Source of the DNA: Physcomitrium patens
Lineage: Eukaryota > Streptophyta > Bryopsida > Funariales > Funariaceae
Length of the DNA stretch: 64,000 nt
Direction of reading: 5' to 3'
NCBI RefSeq assembly: GCF_000002425.4
Contig: NC_037270.1
Location: 7,014,098-7,078,097 of the forward strand
Shown here: positions 10,253 to 23,090 of the stretch, piece by piece
Layout of the letters: each line of letters opens with the position of its first letter
How positions within the stretch are numbered: position 1 is the stretch's first letter
Notes under the pieces: generated by a model
Told to the model about the DNA's origin: nothing
What the model saw: only the letters and a program-made list of their open reading frames with translations
Databases searched by the model: none
Program-made: the position numbers and the translations under genes

Positions 10253-11293
10253 TTATTTTATTTTTGATACATACAAGATGTTCTTCAATGTGATCTTCTT
10301 AGTTTGTCCTCTCATAACAATTGCTATTGCAATGGAGTCCATTTTAATGTCTTGTACTATGCCATTGTCTTCAATAATAATATTTCTTGCCAAAATTTCT
10401 TTATAAGTGTCAAATAAATACTTGTATAGAATCATATACTTAGTAGCACCTAAATCAACAATCCACTTAGATATGGCAACTATGGAAGTGCCTTCATTTT
10501 CCATGAATGAAAAATCATCTCTTTTAAATTGTTCATATATATTATTGGCACATTCTCTATTTAATTTTTTTGCCTTATAATAATTTTGTACAAAGTGATT
10601 GATTTTTTCACAAATGAAGTAAGTTTTTTCATTACCACGTTGATTAGAATAGCTTTTCTTGACTTGTCTTAAAAAGAGAGCCAAAACTTTACTTTGAGGC
10701 TCTTTTTCTTTCCTCTTAATTACTTTATGGACAAGTCTTACCATCACATAGTCCATTTTAAGTCCCTTCAACTTGATGGACTCTAATGCCAAAATGAGAT
10801 AGTTGTAGGAATCATAAAGGCTCATAAGCATGATTATGATAATATCACTTTCTTCTAAAGGCTTCTCAATAATTACTAGTTGGTTTACAAGAGCCTTTAC
10901 TTTATTGACATAAGCCATGAGGTCTTTAATTTCTTCCATCTTATTAGTAAAGAATTTCCTTCTTATGAAGATTATATTAGATAAGTTCTTGCTTTTATAT
11001 ATATTACAAAGAATCTTTCATGCTCTTACTCATTCTTTATAAGAAATAATATCAAAATTATTGATTTCATTCAAATTAGTGGAAATTATTTCAAAAGCCT
11101 TTATTTCACATCTTTTGAAGTGCTTTTTTTCCTTAGAATCTTTATGTATGCTTGGAGGCTCTTCACTTTCATGTACAATATTTCAAAGATCCAAAGATGC
11201 CAACAAAAACTTTATTTTGACCTTCCAATGGTAAAAATTGTTCTCTCTAAATTTTTCAAACACTCTCAAAGCTTCATCTTTACTAGAAGCCAT
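10253..11293 (-). pseudogene. copia-2 gag and protease
   Basis: ATG at 11293 (minus), MASSKDEALRVFEKF, then FYHWKVKIKFLLASLDLWNI, homologous to copia-1. A 228-codon open stretch (10939-10253) holds the Gag tail, a former zinc knuckle where two Cys are lost (FICEKINHFVQNYY), and the protease WIVDLGATKYM, where the usual D-S-G is D-L-G, followed by GIVQDIKM and LKNILYVSKI. The protease Asp is present. Small shifts break the frame near 10940-11100. Confidence 0.75.
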
Positions 11294-11719
11294 GTCTAAG
11301 AAGAGTTCTATTAAAAAATATCAAAAAAAAGAGTCTCTATGTGCTCAAAATCACCAAATCAATTTGACACTAGCAAAATTTCAAAATGTCTTTAAGAAAA
11401 TAATGGAGTGCTTTCTTACTCAAACCTCTCAAATATTCTTAAATTAAAATTTGAAGCTTCTAATAAGAATGTGCACTCCAAGTAAGTTGATGTCATTTTC
11501 TTGTGCCATTCAAGTAAGTTGATGTCATTTTCTAATAGTTGTACTAGAGATCTATAAGGTCAAAATCAGCACGTGTTTATGCCACAATACAAGTTTAGAA
11601 CTTACAAATCTTAACATCAATAAACAACATAAGATCTTTTCTATACAAGTACAACTATTAGAAAATGACATCAACTTACTTGAATGGCACAAGAAAGTTT
11701 GTGTAAGCCCATAATCTAT

Positions 11720-12027
11720 TGAAAAAATATAGTAAGCAAGATATAAGTAAGTAGAAATCAAAATTATTGCACAAAAGAGAAGTCTGAAATGAGATACTTC
11801 TTACTTCAAATATCCTTTACTTATAGGAAAAATTCACATTTATAATAGTTGAATCTCATCTTTAAACATTTACATCCATCCAAATAAATCTTAAATTTAT
11901 CTTAATCTAGCCACCACATTAAATCCTAGTTGCCACATTAGTAAATTATTTTTATTCTTTTACTATCTTTTGACAATTAGCAACTTATTTAAAATAATTA
12001 TATCTTATTCTTATTTTAATAAGCCTA
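11720..12027 (-). repeat. 5' LTR of copia-2 (minus strand)
   Basis: Matches LTRs 8161-8478 and 3917-4265 in 'attgaaaaaata.a.aagcaag', 'aagtaagtagaaatca', 'gaaatgagatactt', 'tctagccaccac' and 'agcaacttattt'. It contains a short extra repeat of 'ctagccaccacattaa / tagttgccacatta'. Degraded primer site at 11703-11719 and gag ATG at 11293 confirm its role. Confidence 0.7.
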
Positions 12028-12862
12028 AGATCATTCAAAAGAGAAAAAAATTATAAATTTAGATAATATATTAAAACTTCTTAATTTATTTTAAGATTAT
12101 AATAATTATCACCAAATCCAACACCTTTGCTTAGGTTTAAACATAGAGAAGATTTAATCTATTAAGTGTTGGCCAACTTCAATATGGCCAATAAAAAAAT
12201 AAAAAATAAAAATTCATAAGATGTAAGATATTTAAAAATACCATCTAATAAATAAAGTTCTTAATTTATTCAAGATCAATTGTTATCTTTTCATACATAT
12301 AACATCTCCTTTAAAGAAGTTCCTAGTAAGATTAATAAGCTTCCTAATATGCTAACATTGGTAGTTATGATAAGTTCTAAATATACTAGCCTTCTTCTTC
12401 CAACTTCAATAGAGAGTGAGAATAGTTCAAAAGATTTTTTCACTTCTTTGATTTAAATGAAGTGACAAAAGAGGCAATAGATAATATAAAGAAAATATGA
12501 CAATTATTCTATGATTTAGAATCCACTACTACTTCAAAATCTAGGTTAATAAAGGAATAAATCCTAAGATTCCAAAATCAAAATGTGATATTCTAATTTT
12601 TTTTAAAAATAAGATTAAAAAGATTCTTATGATTTGTAAAAAGATTTGAAAAAACATAAGGCATATATAACCATTGCTTAATTACTAGAGGTTTTCCAAT
12701 AATAAGAAGAATTATTAAAATAAACCTACTTATTAAGAGATGTCAAAGATCTAAGAAAAAAAATCTAAATCTATGTACAAATAATTTAAGGGGCATAGGA
12801 AGTCAAGGCAATTAAATTAGAAGTCTCAATAGTTAATAAGATCATTTCCTATACAATCATGG
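12028..12862. other. AT-rich sequence without recognised genes
   Basis: All six frames are closed by stops and I see no motif of gag, protease, RT or integrase. It may be the decayed 5' part of element C. Confidence 0.4.
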
Positions 12863-13388
12863 TGTCAAAGACATGAATTTCAAAGAAAGAAATCATTAAT
12901 ACATTCTTATATCACTGAAAAGAACTAAAAAGTTACTCAAAGATGATATAATGTTGAGTTAGAATGACTATTGCTAAAAACAACACTAGATAGTCTTAAA
13001 ATAAGAATAAGGACTAAAAAAGAACTAATAAGAATGAAGAAGGCTTCAGTCTTATTTCCATATATACTACTAACTAAGAGTTACATGGCAATGTCCTATA
13101 GGACCTCTAAAACATTTTGACTTTGCAAGATATGTATCTTAATTTTCAAGGCAAGTTTTTTATATAAATGAGACATACGTAGCTTATTTTATAAGCTATC
13201 AATATGTAGTTAACTTATTGACCAAATTTCTAACCTATCAATCAGCTAAAAATATATATAAAGTCAAAATAGTATTTATGAAGCTTCTAAAAAACTTCTC
13301 TAGAAGGTATTATGAAATTAATCTAATTTTATCTACTTCTCTCTAATCATATAGATATTTATTAGAATACATATATATATCTATGATA
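12863..13388 (-). repeat. Solo LTR of gypsy B with target duplication
   Basis: Full-length match to LTR B (62386-62934) from 'tgtcaaagacatgaat' to 'ctatgata'. There is no primer site or pol on either side. It is flanked by CATGG (12858-12862) and CATAG (13389-13393), a 5-bp duplication with one G-to-A change. The hairpin seen in other LTR B copies is at 13027-13056 with both arms altered but still pairing. A solo LTR arises by recombination between the two LTRs of an element. Confidence 0.75.
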
Positions 13389-14180
13389 CATAGATGGGAG
13401 TAGTAAATTAAATATAATGTCTATACAAATAATAGAAAAATTAAATCTAAATTTAATTTTTTCTTCTTTTTATGTAATTAATATGATTAATTAAAGCCAA
13501 GACATCACCTTAGGTAAGATTAATGGATATAAGGTGATAACAGGTGGTGAAGAATATTTTTTCACTTTCAATATTATTCATATGCATCTAAGTAAGAATT
13601 CTTATCCATTATTATTGAATAGACCTTAGTTGAAGATGGCTAAAATAAAAATTGATTGAGATGGGAAAAAAATCCATATCATTCATGGCTCCCTAAAAAG
13701 TCCTTACAAGAATCTTCATTCAATATTAAGGACTACCACTAGGAAGAATTTCTACTAATTTTTATAATGATGAAACTTACACTCATTAACGTAAAGAAGA
13801 ATTGAAGAAAAAAGCAAGATTTGCTAATTCGGAAGAAAATGAGTAGATTCAATCATAGATAATCAAACCTATTCTATTCAATTGCATGGGACCTAGATTA
13901 CATAATTAGAAGGATGATAGAAAATCCATCCAATGATTAACAAAATATCCTACTTCTAATACAAATGAAGTAATGAATATCAATTTTATAAATGATTTTG
14001 GTATTTCATAAAACAATGAAGTAGAGGTAGATTTAACAAAGTTATTGAATTACATAAAGATTGAAGATATCTTTGAGGTGAACTTTGATGGTATTCAAAG
14101 TCAAGAATTAGAGGATATAATTGAAGAAGTTGACCTTAATTTCTTCTTATAATTTAAAAAAACTTCTAATGGCCTTATGG
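13389..14180 (+). pseudogene. Weak coding remnant, probably N-terminal part of element C polyprotein
   Basis: At about 13975-14150 the + frame reads with one stop: VDLTKLLNYIKIEDIFEVN, then GIQSQELEDIIEEVD. The amino-acid pattern is protein-like but I do not recognise the family. The position upstream of the element C RT suggests gag or a spacer. The first 600 bases show only stops. Confidence 0.3.
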
Positions 14181-14497
14181 TCTCAAGGACATAAATTGAA
14201 AAAGATGTAAAAATTTGAGAAATCTGTGTCAAAAGAAAAGTGACAAAAATAAAAATAAAGAAGTATGTATATTAAAAAGAAACTGAAATGGCTATTGTCA
14301 AAAGACCAAGAAACTAGAGACTCTTGAAATTAGACTAGAAACAAGAAAGGAGTTGACAAGAGTGAAGAAGGCTTCATTCTTGCTTCTATACATATTATTT
14401 ATCTAGAATCTATGTCGCAAAATTCTATAGGACCTCCAAAATTGTATTGACTTTATATGACATGTATCTTGACTTATAAGATAAGATTTTTATATGG
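14181..14497 (-). repeat. Partial LTR of gypsy B (minus strand)
   Basis: Begins with TCTCAAGGACAT (LTR B end, one base changed) and follows LTR B through 'acaagagtgaagaaggcttcattcttg', 'tcctatataggacctcc'-like and 'gacatgtatcttgactt' blocks before diverging near 14497. It interrupts element C. Confidence 0.6.
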
Positions 14498-14639
14498 ATT
14501 ATAGAGATGTATTTGTATGGTTTTACAAAGATTTTAAGGATATACATCTAAAAGTAGTCCAATATAGGATTCTTCTCCTTTCCAATTTAATTCTTGTGAA
14601 ACAAAAAAAATAAACAAAAAAAAATAAACAAATAAATAA

Positions 14640-16305
14640 ATAAATAAATTCCAATCTTTAATTAATTTTTAATACAAAATTTTTAAAAATTTCTTTAAGT
14701 TATGTTTATTCAACTTATAGAGATCTTAGATTGAATTTTATCTATAATATTAATAAAAAAACATAAATGAAAAACTCTAAGTTTACATAAACTATAGAAA
14801 ATTTAATAAATGCACTCAAAAAGATCATTTTTTTGCCATTGATTAATATCATTTTAGAAGAAGTAATAAGTCATAAACTTTATATATTTATGGATGGATA
14901 TTTGAGATACAATCAAATATCCATAGTCCAAGAGGACAACCATAAAATTACTTTTACTAAATCTTGAGTCACCTTCATATATGTGATTATGCCTTTTAGA
15001 CTTTATAATACTCATGCGGTATTTCAAAAAGTAATATCATATATCTTTTGAGATTTATTATACAAATTAACAACAATGTTAATTGATGATTTTAGCACAT
15101 AGTCATATAGGACAATACAAAATGATTGTATAAGGAATAATTTTCAAAGATGTAAAAAAACTAGGATATTTTTGAATTAGAATAAAATATTTCTAATAAT
15201 TAAAAGAAGAGTCCTACTAAGATATTCAGTATCACAAAAAGGTAGAGACCTAATTTAGAGAAAGTCAAGATAATTGTAGAATTAAGTCATCTTTCAATAG
15301 TAAAAGAAGTACAAAAAACCTTAGGATACATTAAATAGTATTGAGAAGTCATACAAGACTATGCTATACGTTCTATATCCATAATTTGATTAATATAAAA
15401 AGAAGTGAAGTTTGAATGGAAAAAAAATACCAAGATGCATTTGATACTCTTAAAGAAAAATTTAATATCTTTTTTATTTTAAGACCATTCAATTGTTCAT
15501 TATCCTTTCATGTACTTTGTGATACTTCATTGGTGGTAGTAAGAAGAATCTTCTATCAAGCAAGTGGAAAAAAAAGCAAAAACTATCTCATAGCCTTTGA
15601 TAGTAGACAATTGAATCTTACAAAAAAGAATTATACTATTATAGTATAAAAATGCCTTGCTATAGTTTTTCTATCAAGAAGTTTAGGCACTACCTTCTCC
15701 TAAATCCAGCAGTATTTTTATAAGAGTCACTTTTTGAAACCTTAATTAGCCAAAAAATCCTTAGAGCTAGCTATTATTGGCCCACATTATTTTAAGATGT
15801 GCATAGATATGCTAAGACTTGTGATGCACGTTAATGGTATGCTAAGAATGATTTAAAGTTGGATTTATGTCTTCATGTATCTTAATCTTTAATTTTTTCT
15901 AAAAAAATAGAAAATTGATTATATTAAAGAAATTCATCTAAATTCCACTAATGATATCAAATACATAATATTAACAACCAAATATTTAACCAAATGAGTT
16001 GAAAAAAAAGTAGTTAAAGCCAACTATGCCAAGAAAGCTACTGAATTCTTTTATGAGCAAATTATCATTAGATTTAAATGTCCAAAAATCTTGATTAGTG
16101 ATAGGAAAAATATTTCTTGAATGAAGTAATAGAAGACTTAACTTCACAATTTAAAATTTATTATAGAAAGATTATTCCTTATTACCTTCAAACCAACATT
16201 CATATAGAATATGTCAATCAAATCTTAATTAATATTCTCAAAAAAACTATATCAATATCGAAACAAGATTGATATACAAAGCTTCTTATAGCCTTATAGA
16301 CTTAT
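14640..16305 (+). pseudogene. Element C pol: RT, RNase H, integrase (part 1)
   Basis: A non-chromodomain Ty3/gypsy polyprotein. RT traces at 14820-15060: PLINIILEEVISHKLYIFMDGY, VTFIYVIMPFRLYNTHAVFQ. RNase H in an open stretch 15416-15649: YQDAFDTLKEKF, FHVLCDTSL, AFDSRQLNLTKKNYT. Integrase zinc region near 15775-15860, core at 15935-16300 with IDYIKEIHLNS, LTK*VEKKVVKANYAKKATEFFYEQII, RFKCPKILISDR and KKTISISKQD. Several stops and shifts. The integrase stops at 16305 in the stretch that normally reads W-A-Y-R-T and continues at 38128 beyond gypsy A. It resembles Tat/Athila-type gypsy elements by its long integrase, but I could not confirm the lineage. Confidence 0.75.
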
Positions 16306-16310
16306 AGAAC

Positions 16311-16826
16311 TATAAGAGGGCATAGATAGGATGGTTGTATTATTTGCACATAAAAATATGTAGTTATAGTCATTTTTGAGAAGCTTCTAGAATTAATATT
16401 AGGATAGTGGTTCATGTCAGATCCACCATAGAACCTTTTAAAAAGGCTTAGGGTGATTATCATAGTAGAGCCTATTTCAAAAATCTTCTAAAAGAGCAAT
16501 TATTTTGGTAGAGCCTACCAATAAAAATATTCTAAAAAGTTCTAAGATAGTTGAAAAAAATATAAATAGGATTAACTAAAGCCATTTGGATCATTTGGTC
16601 AAGTATGGCTTTAGACTCTTTTTTTCAATAAAGTTTGATTTTCTTCTTTTGTTCTATTTGGTTCTATTTTATTTTTTTTATTTTTACTCATTCTTGTCTT
16701 TCATATTCCATTCCATTTAGTTACTTTCAATTTTATTCTAGTGTGCAAGGTCTTACATTATATTGAAATTTTTATTGTTATGGATTTGATAAGGTTTTAG
16801 ATCTTAAAGTATTCAGTCTTGTTTAA
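16311..16826 (+). repeat. 5' LTR of gypsy A
   Basis: Pairs with 22381-22763 plus 37990-38127. Starts TATAAGAGGGCATAG, where the 60096 copy has TGTAACAAGG, so the terminal TG has become TA. Ends GTTTAA before the primer site (CA in the 60626 copy). Flanks AGAAC (16306-16310) and AAGAC (38128-38132) differ by two transitions and fit an old 5-bp target duplication inside the element C integrase. Confidence 0.8.
16380..16392 (+). promoter_or_regulatory. Heat-shock-element-like site in LTR A
   Basis: GAAgcTTCtaGAA is a perfect three-unit inverted nGAAn array. The 3' LTR copy near 22470 has one unit lost by a C-to-T change. Confidence 0.45.
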
Positions 16827-16827
16827 T

Positions 16828-16841
16828 TGGTATCAAAGCAA
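16828..16841 (+). promoter_or_regulatory. Primer binding site of gypsy A (initiator Met tRNA)
   Basis: TGGTATCAAAGCAA lies one base after the LTR end. TGGTATCAGAGC is the standard plant site; the second A copy at 60628 keeps TGGTATCAGAG. Confidence 0.8.
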
Positions 16842-16899
16842 GTGTTAGTCTGTTCTTTGGTAGTGTGTTGATAGCCATCGTTTAGTTAGAAGTCAATTG

Positions 16900-18300
16900 T
16901 TGTGATCATATTGGATATTATTTTGGAGCTACAACAAGCTACTTTAAGAAGTCAACTAGAAGAAAAGAAGGCATTACAATAGCAAAGTTCAGCAAGAAAA
17001 TTGCAGCATAGAAGATATAGTGGAGCAATCCTAGAAGGAGACTCACATATAATATATCCTTAATCAAATAGGTACTTTGTAAGGAAAAATAGAAGCTTCT
17101 AAGATAAAGGAGTTGACATCTGCTGAATTGAAATTAACTAAGCCCGATATATACTTAGGAACCTCAAGGCAAGAAGATGTATATTAATGGCTTTTTAGCA
17201 TACAACAGTACCTCCAATTATCTAGAGCAAGCACTAGCAAAAGAATTATATATACCTCTAATTATATGAGAGGTGCAGTAGTTATTTGGTAGCAACATTG
17301 AGCTTAAAGCTATAAGATCCAATATAGATTTGATGACTAGTAGGAGTTTGAGACCAAGCTAACGAGTCAATTTTGGTCCATCAATGCAAAGAAATTAGTA
17401 CACGATCAATTGGCTAATCTTACACAATCCAAGTTAGTATAAGATTATGTCTCTTGATTAAAGTCCTTATATCTCCAAATTCACAACATTTCAAAGGCAA
17501 AGATGATAGATCAATTTATACAAAGGTTGAAACATGTCGTCCAGTAAGAAGTAGAATTAAGGGATCTACAAATATTTAGAGAGGCACTTAAGATTACAGA
17601 GAGGATTCATACTATAGATTTTAAAAATTATGGAGTATGACCTATAGCGTGGAGTCCTATGCTACTAGCCAATATTATGGCACAATAACCAATATTGATA
17701 GAGATTAATGTTCTACAAAGACCATTCATATTACAAAGATAACAATTATCGGTGCAAAAGGAATTGTAGTTTTATTGTCGAGAATCAGACCATCAAATCA
17801 AAGACTATTTAAAATTTCAAAGTTCAAGTAGCAATAAATCATGAAAAATTTATAATCTTAAAGACTACCAAGCTGATAAAGAAATGGAACAAAAAAATGG
17901 TGCTCTCCAATAAAGATATCAAAGGCCAATATTAAAAATAGATGTTATTTTTCAAAAAAAAATGACATAGCCTTGGACAACTATCAGAAGGATCGATTGA
18001 TATGTCTAATGGGTTGATTAAGTGGACATCTATGTTGAATCCTAATGAATTGCGCCTCTATAAAAAATTGTGTCTTGATAGCAATTGCCAATTGATTTGA
18101 GATTAAAATAAGGATGATTAAATAAGAGAGGATATACTTAGCAGATGACAAAGACAATATATTGAGCGAGACAAGTGAAGAAGAAATTCTAAAGCTAAGT
18201 GACACGTATACCTTAAAGGACAAGCTTAGAGTTACAATGCTCAAATATGATGTTATCTTTGGTATGTCATGGCTAGAGATGGAGAATAAATAGGTCAACT
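16900..18300 (+). pseudogene. gypsy A gag and protease remnant
   Basis: Reading frame fragments after the primer site show a Gag (around 17130-17600: tracts encoding LNQFWSINAKKLVHDQL-like and DLRSIQ-like residues) homologous to the second A copy at 61690-62385. A former CCHC knuckle lies near 17765-17815 (FYCRESDHQIKDY, one Cys lost). A retropepsin end YDVIFGMSWLEMENK is at about 18247-18290, matching the family pattern Y-D-V-I-L-G-M-D-W-L. The catalytic Asp region upstream is unreadable. Many stops. Confidence 0.6.
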
Positions 18301-20430
18301 AGCTAATAAGGATAATCTTTTTTAAAGATAGAAGATGCATGGTGACTCTTCATGCCCTTGTATTAAGTAGGATAGCAAAATAATCTATGGCTAAAAGCTT
18401 ATGTAAGTCCCATCAATAGAACTTAATTGATGGATTGGTTAAAAATATAATATTAAGTCAATTAATGAGATAAATATTAAGGTTACAGAGTCTTTTTGAC
18501 TATTAATATAGTTACCAGAATTTAAAATTATTTATAAGTATAAAATTCTTATTAGAAGAAAAGTTACAAAAATGGAATCTTAATAAGTCTTGGAGGCAAT
18601 TATCTTAGTTGGTTTAGTATTTTTACTCATTATTGAGTATTAATGATTAGTAATTGAAACTAATTTCTATATTGGCCTCATATCTACATTTATTTCTTAA
18701 AAAAATCCTATCAATGATTAATTAATAGTTAAAAGAAGCATAAAAAAAACTTCATGTCTTTTAAGTTATGTATGTAGAAAATAGGATTTTTAGTGGATTT
18801 AAATTTATTTTATTACTATAAAAAATATAAAAATATATAAAAATATATTATTTATAGATATTAATGTTACAAAAATATTATAGGATTTTTTAGAATTTAT
18901 TTAGAATTTATTTAGGATTTTTTATGAATTTTTAGAGAAAATGTCAAGACCTTAGTAAAATTGAGTTTTACCACCTTGAGAGCCACTATGAAGAAATGAA
19001 ATAAGATTTGAAGACTATATAAGGTTTCTAGGATAATTAGGTGTTTTTAAACACCATGGTGAAGTCAAAAATACAAAAAATGTAGTTTTACTAGTAGAAA
19101 ATAGGAGGACCAGCAGCTAGTGTAGTCCTTGTAGGAAGAGAGGTGCACAATTTCCATATGGGTTGTAGCACCTTGGGTATAGGTAGGAAGATAAGAATAA
19201 GGCCTCTTTAGATGACCAATATACACTACTTGTGAGCCTTGGTGAGGCTTGAGCTCCTAATTTCTTGAGCAAGTTATCCTTGAGATAAAAATTATTCACT
19301 TAATTTTTTTATCATTTATATTTTAACTTTAATCTATCAAAACTTACTCATAGTAACTTAGAATTACATGAATTTTATGTCATTGGAAAGATTAAAAAAA
19401 ATTAACTATCTAAAAATATAGTTTTTACTTTTACTTTTACTTTTTTAGATGAAAATCTAGTAAATAGACTGTGATTGTCGTTTTACTTACTCTAACTAAT
19501 CTAATCAGAGTAAACCTGTATAGGGGAATTCAAACACAGGGAAAGAATACCGCATGAGCTTATACGTTAGGGTCACACAATTAACTATATTCCACACTAC
19601 TTAAAACAGCAAAGAAATACTACAAGACTTTTTCTTGCTAATGAAACCCTTTCATTAACCGATAACCACTAAATGCAATCTGTACTGTCTCAAAAGTCCA
19701 CACAAAACACATAAATTCCATCCAACATCAGGAATAACCAATCTTACTCAATTAATCTGGCTTTATACAATTTCTATTTTTCCAGATTTTCTTGGTCCGA
19801 GCACACACAGTTTTCAATTAACCACAATCATAATCTTCTAGTTATAACCAATCTTCATAGAATCTGATAACAACTTCCAAATTTCTCTCCTTCAATCACA
19901 CAATACTTCAGTTACACACCCAATATCTCATAAATCATTTCCCTGATTTATTCCATGAATTCTTTTCATAGTATTCAGAACTTTAAACAACAAAACAAAA
20001 AAAAACAAGAGACAGCACCAAGCTTATCCCGGCTCATACTATCACAGTCTGGCCCTTACTTCCTCTCTTCCATCCTCCTTATGCTACCACAAGATACCAA
20101 CTGCTACATCTCTAATGAAAACTACTTTTCCTAACTATTCATCCATTTTACCTACTGAACTACCTTTTCAACAATCATCTATCTCTGTTTACACTATAAA
20201 CTAAGTATCTACAATTCAGCAAATAATTACTTATTCTACATAGACTATGACTAATTTTGTAGTATACAATTGCTTGATTGTACTTTTTTCACTTGTTTTG
20301 TATTGTTCTTCTTTTATTCTTATTTATTTCTACTTCTACTTCATACCACCAATTACAAGCAACTCCTAATTGAGGCCATCTTATAATTTGGGATGAGGGA
20401 GAAATTTACTCTCACATCTTACTTGTAGAA
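18300..20430. other. Protease to RT spacer of gypsy A, probably with an insertion
   Basis: In gypsy elements this spacer is short. Here it is over 2 kb. About 18300-18950 is AT-rich like the rest of A. About 19440-20340 has a different texture (more C on the + strand, few T runs) and no coding signal, so I infer an inserted sequence, but I could not find its ends or a target duplication. Confidence 0.35.
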
Positions 20431-22340
20431 ATGATATTTATGAAAGAAGCAAATATGGAATATCAATCAATATATGAAGTGGTTTCAAATCTTGCCTCAA
20501 TTTTGGAAAAGAAAATCAAAGGAGCAAAAGGGGTAGAGCAATTTATATGTGAATATTGGCATGTCTTTCTAACCGACTTACTTAATGGCATACCATCTGG
20601 TTTAGGTACCCCTTTCTAAATAGAATTAGTCCTTGGGACCAAACTGAGAAGTTGGCCAATTTATCGACTAGCACCAAATGAACTTGAAGAGTTATTAAAG
20701 TCATTGGATGAACTATTGGAAAAAAACCTCATTAGAAAAAATACATCACCATAGATAGTATCTATACTCTTTGCATCCAAAAAAAGATAGTAGACTTTGA
20801 CTTTGCATCAATTATCGGAGCTTCAATAAGCAAACTATCAAGAATGCATACCCACTTTCACATATGGATGATCTTCTTGATCAACTTTAAGGTGAAATAA
20901 TCTTTAGCAAATTAGACCTTTGGAGTTATTATTGGCAGACCTCTATTGTCAAAGAAGATATAAAATATATTAATTTTATAGTCTTAATGATGTCTTCCTC
21001 TATTTCAAGAAGCAGATTTATGTAACTAACAATACTGTACTTTGGATGCAAATACTTTAAGAAGGACATGACATCCCAATATTTGGATACCTAAGACAAG
21101 AAAAGACTTTAAAACAGATTTCAATGACATGGTTTTGGATAGATTTGGATTATAATGTTTGAACTTTTGTGCACTCCTATAAGTCATGCCAATCTAACAA
21201 GGCATGCAATGTAACATCTCTTAGACTATTACAGCTAATTCTACTACTAATAGCATATTGAGAGCAGGTGATTATGGATCTCATTACATGTTTGCCGCAA
21301 ATACCTTATAATTATACAATGATTGCTATCTTTGTAAATCGGCTCTTGAGGCAACTTCACTTAGCTACAGTATACTCTGATATTGATGCTTCAATACTTA
21401 TATAAGTCTTCTTTGACTTTGTCTTTTGTCACCATGAATTACCTCGTGTCATTATTTCAGATCAGGATCCCTGTTTCATGGGGAGTTTTTGATAAGCTTT
21501 GTTCAAGCTACTGGGCACATGACTTGTTATATTTATTACCTTCTATTCTCAAATAGATGGACTAATGGAGTATATAAATCAAATCCTAGAAGATAAGCTA
21601 CAAATATTTGTAGCAATTCACCATAATGACTAGGATGAATATTTGACGTCCTTAGAATTTACCTACAATAATAGTATTCAAAGAAGTATTAGTCATTCAC
21701 CATTCTTTTTTAACACTAATTAATATTTGATTATTTTAGCAATCCATTATTGTTCTATTGACACCAAGAAATCAATAATAAAGAAGTTTATATAATGACT
21801 TATAATAGTCTTATAGGAAGCACAACACTATCTTCATACTGCACAAAGTTGATAGAAGCAATATGCAAATAATCAACAACAACATAAGAACTTTTGAAAA
21901 GGTGACCATGTATTATTTTTCAATGCTAACCTTCTACTTGCTACATTAATCCAAGTCCGTAAGCTAGCACTTTATTGGCTTAGATCATTCCACGTTTCTG
22001 TAGTAATTTTTAATGATGCATACCATCTTCAATTTCTGTCATATATTTGATTACATTTAATCTTCCATATTATACAGCTCAAGAAGTTTCATATTGAATC
22101 AAGGTACTTTTTAGACTGACACCAACTACCATTTCTACCATTGGTTGAGATTGATGATCAATAGAAGTATGAAGTGGATAATATTTTGGGGCATCACTAC
22201 CTTTGCCATGGCAATGGATATCAGTAACTTGAATACAAATTTCTCTAGAAAGATTATTCTATGTATGATGTAATGTAAGAACCTGCACAAAACCTCTTTC
22301 ATTGTCAAGAAATCATTCAGAAATACCATCAAGAGCGATT
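20431..22340 (+). pseudogene. gypsy A pol: RT start, integrase, chromodomain
   Basis: A 62-codon open stretch (20431-20619) plus its continuation holds the region before RT (HVFLTDLLNGIPSG, ELVLGTKLRSWPIYRL, LEELLKSLDELLEKNLIRK). RT traces FASKK and ISKLDLWS end near 20990. No RNase H is seen, so there is an internal deletion between about 21000 and 21330. The integrase follows: LHLATVYSDI, RVIISDQDPCFMGSF, GLMEYINQILEDKLQIF, EYLTSLEFTYNNSIQRSISHSPFF. At 22140-22240 a chromodomain remnant (KYEVDNILGHHYLCHGNGYQ) ends the frame. It is a chromovirus with an initiator-Met primer, unlike B and N. Confidence 0.7.
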
Positions 22341-22365
22341 CATATGTTCATATATTCCTCATTAA

Positions 22366-22376
22366 TAGAGGGAGAT
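22366..22376 (+). promoter_or_regulatory. Polypurine tract of gypsy A
   Basis: AGAGGGAGATT lies just before the 3' LTR that begins at 22381; such tracts prime plus-strand DNA synthesis. Confidence 0.6.
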
Positions 22377-22380
22377 TAGC

Positions 22381-22763
22381 TATAATAGGACATAGATAAG
22401 ATGGTTGTATTATTTGTACCTAAAGATATGTAGATAGAGTCAATTTTAAGAAGCTTTTAGAATTGATGTCATGATAGTGGTTCTTGTGGGATCCACTATA
22501 GAACTTTTTAAAAAGTCTTAAGGTAATTATCATGATGAAATCCATTTCTAAAATCTTCTAGAGGGATAGTTATTTTGGTTGAGTCTACCATTAAAAACAT
22601 TCTTGAAAATTCTAGGATAGTTGAACAAAGTATAAGTAAGACTAACTGGAGCCATTTGAAGCATTTGGTCAAGTATGGCTTTAAACTCTTTCTTTCAATA
22701 AAGTTTGGTTTTTTTATTCTGTTCTATTTGGTTCTGTTTGATTTTATTTTCTTTTACTCAGTT
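22381..22763 (+). repeat. 3' LTR of gypsy A, first part
   Basis: Homologous to 16311-16700. The LTR is interrupted at 22763 by gypsy B, and its last 138 bp follow at 37990-38127. The joined sequence (ttttactcagt / gtcttatctttcat) matches the intact 5' LTR (ttttactcattcttgtctttcat). Confidence 0.8.
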
Positions 22764-23090
22764 TGTCATAGATATACACATGTGAGCTAGTAATTACCTA
22801 TATAAATAGATAGAAGTAAGTAGAAATAGGTAAAAATAAATTAATTCTATAATATCTTCTATAAAAGCTTCTTAGAAGCTTCATAGATACTACTTTGATT
22901 TTATAGGTGTCTATAATTGACTTTTATGATTAAAAAAGTGATCAAAAAGTTGGCCATGTCCCACACATATTGATAGCTTGAAGACCAAGCTAATTATGTG
23001 GCCAACACGTAGAAAAACTTGCGTTATAAGTGAAGGCATGTGTCCTTTAAAGTTAATACATATTGGAGGTCCTATAGAACATCGCCACGT

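Noticed and set aside
20900-21330. RNase H of gypsy A
   Set aside because: I looked for the D-A-S and D-H-K blocks between RT and integrase and found none, so it appears deleted.
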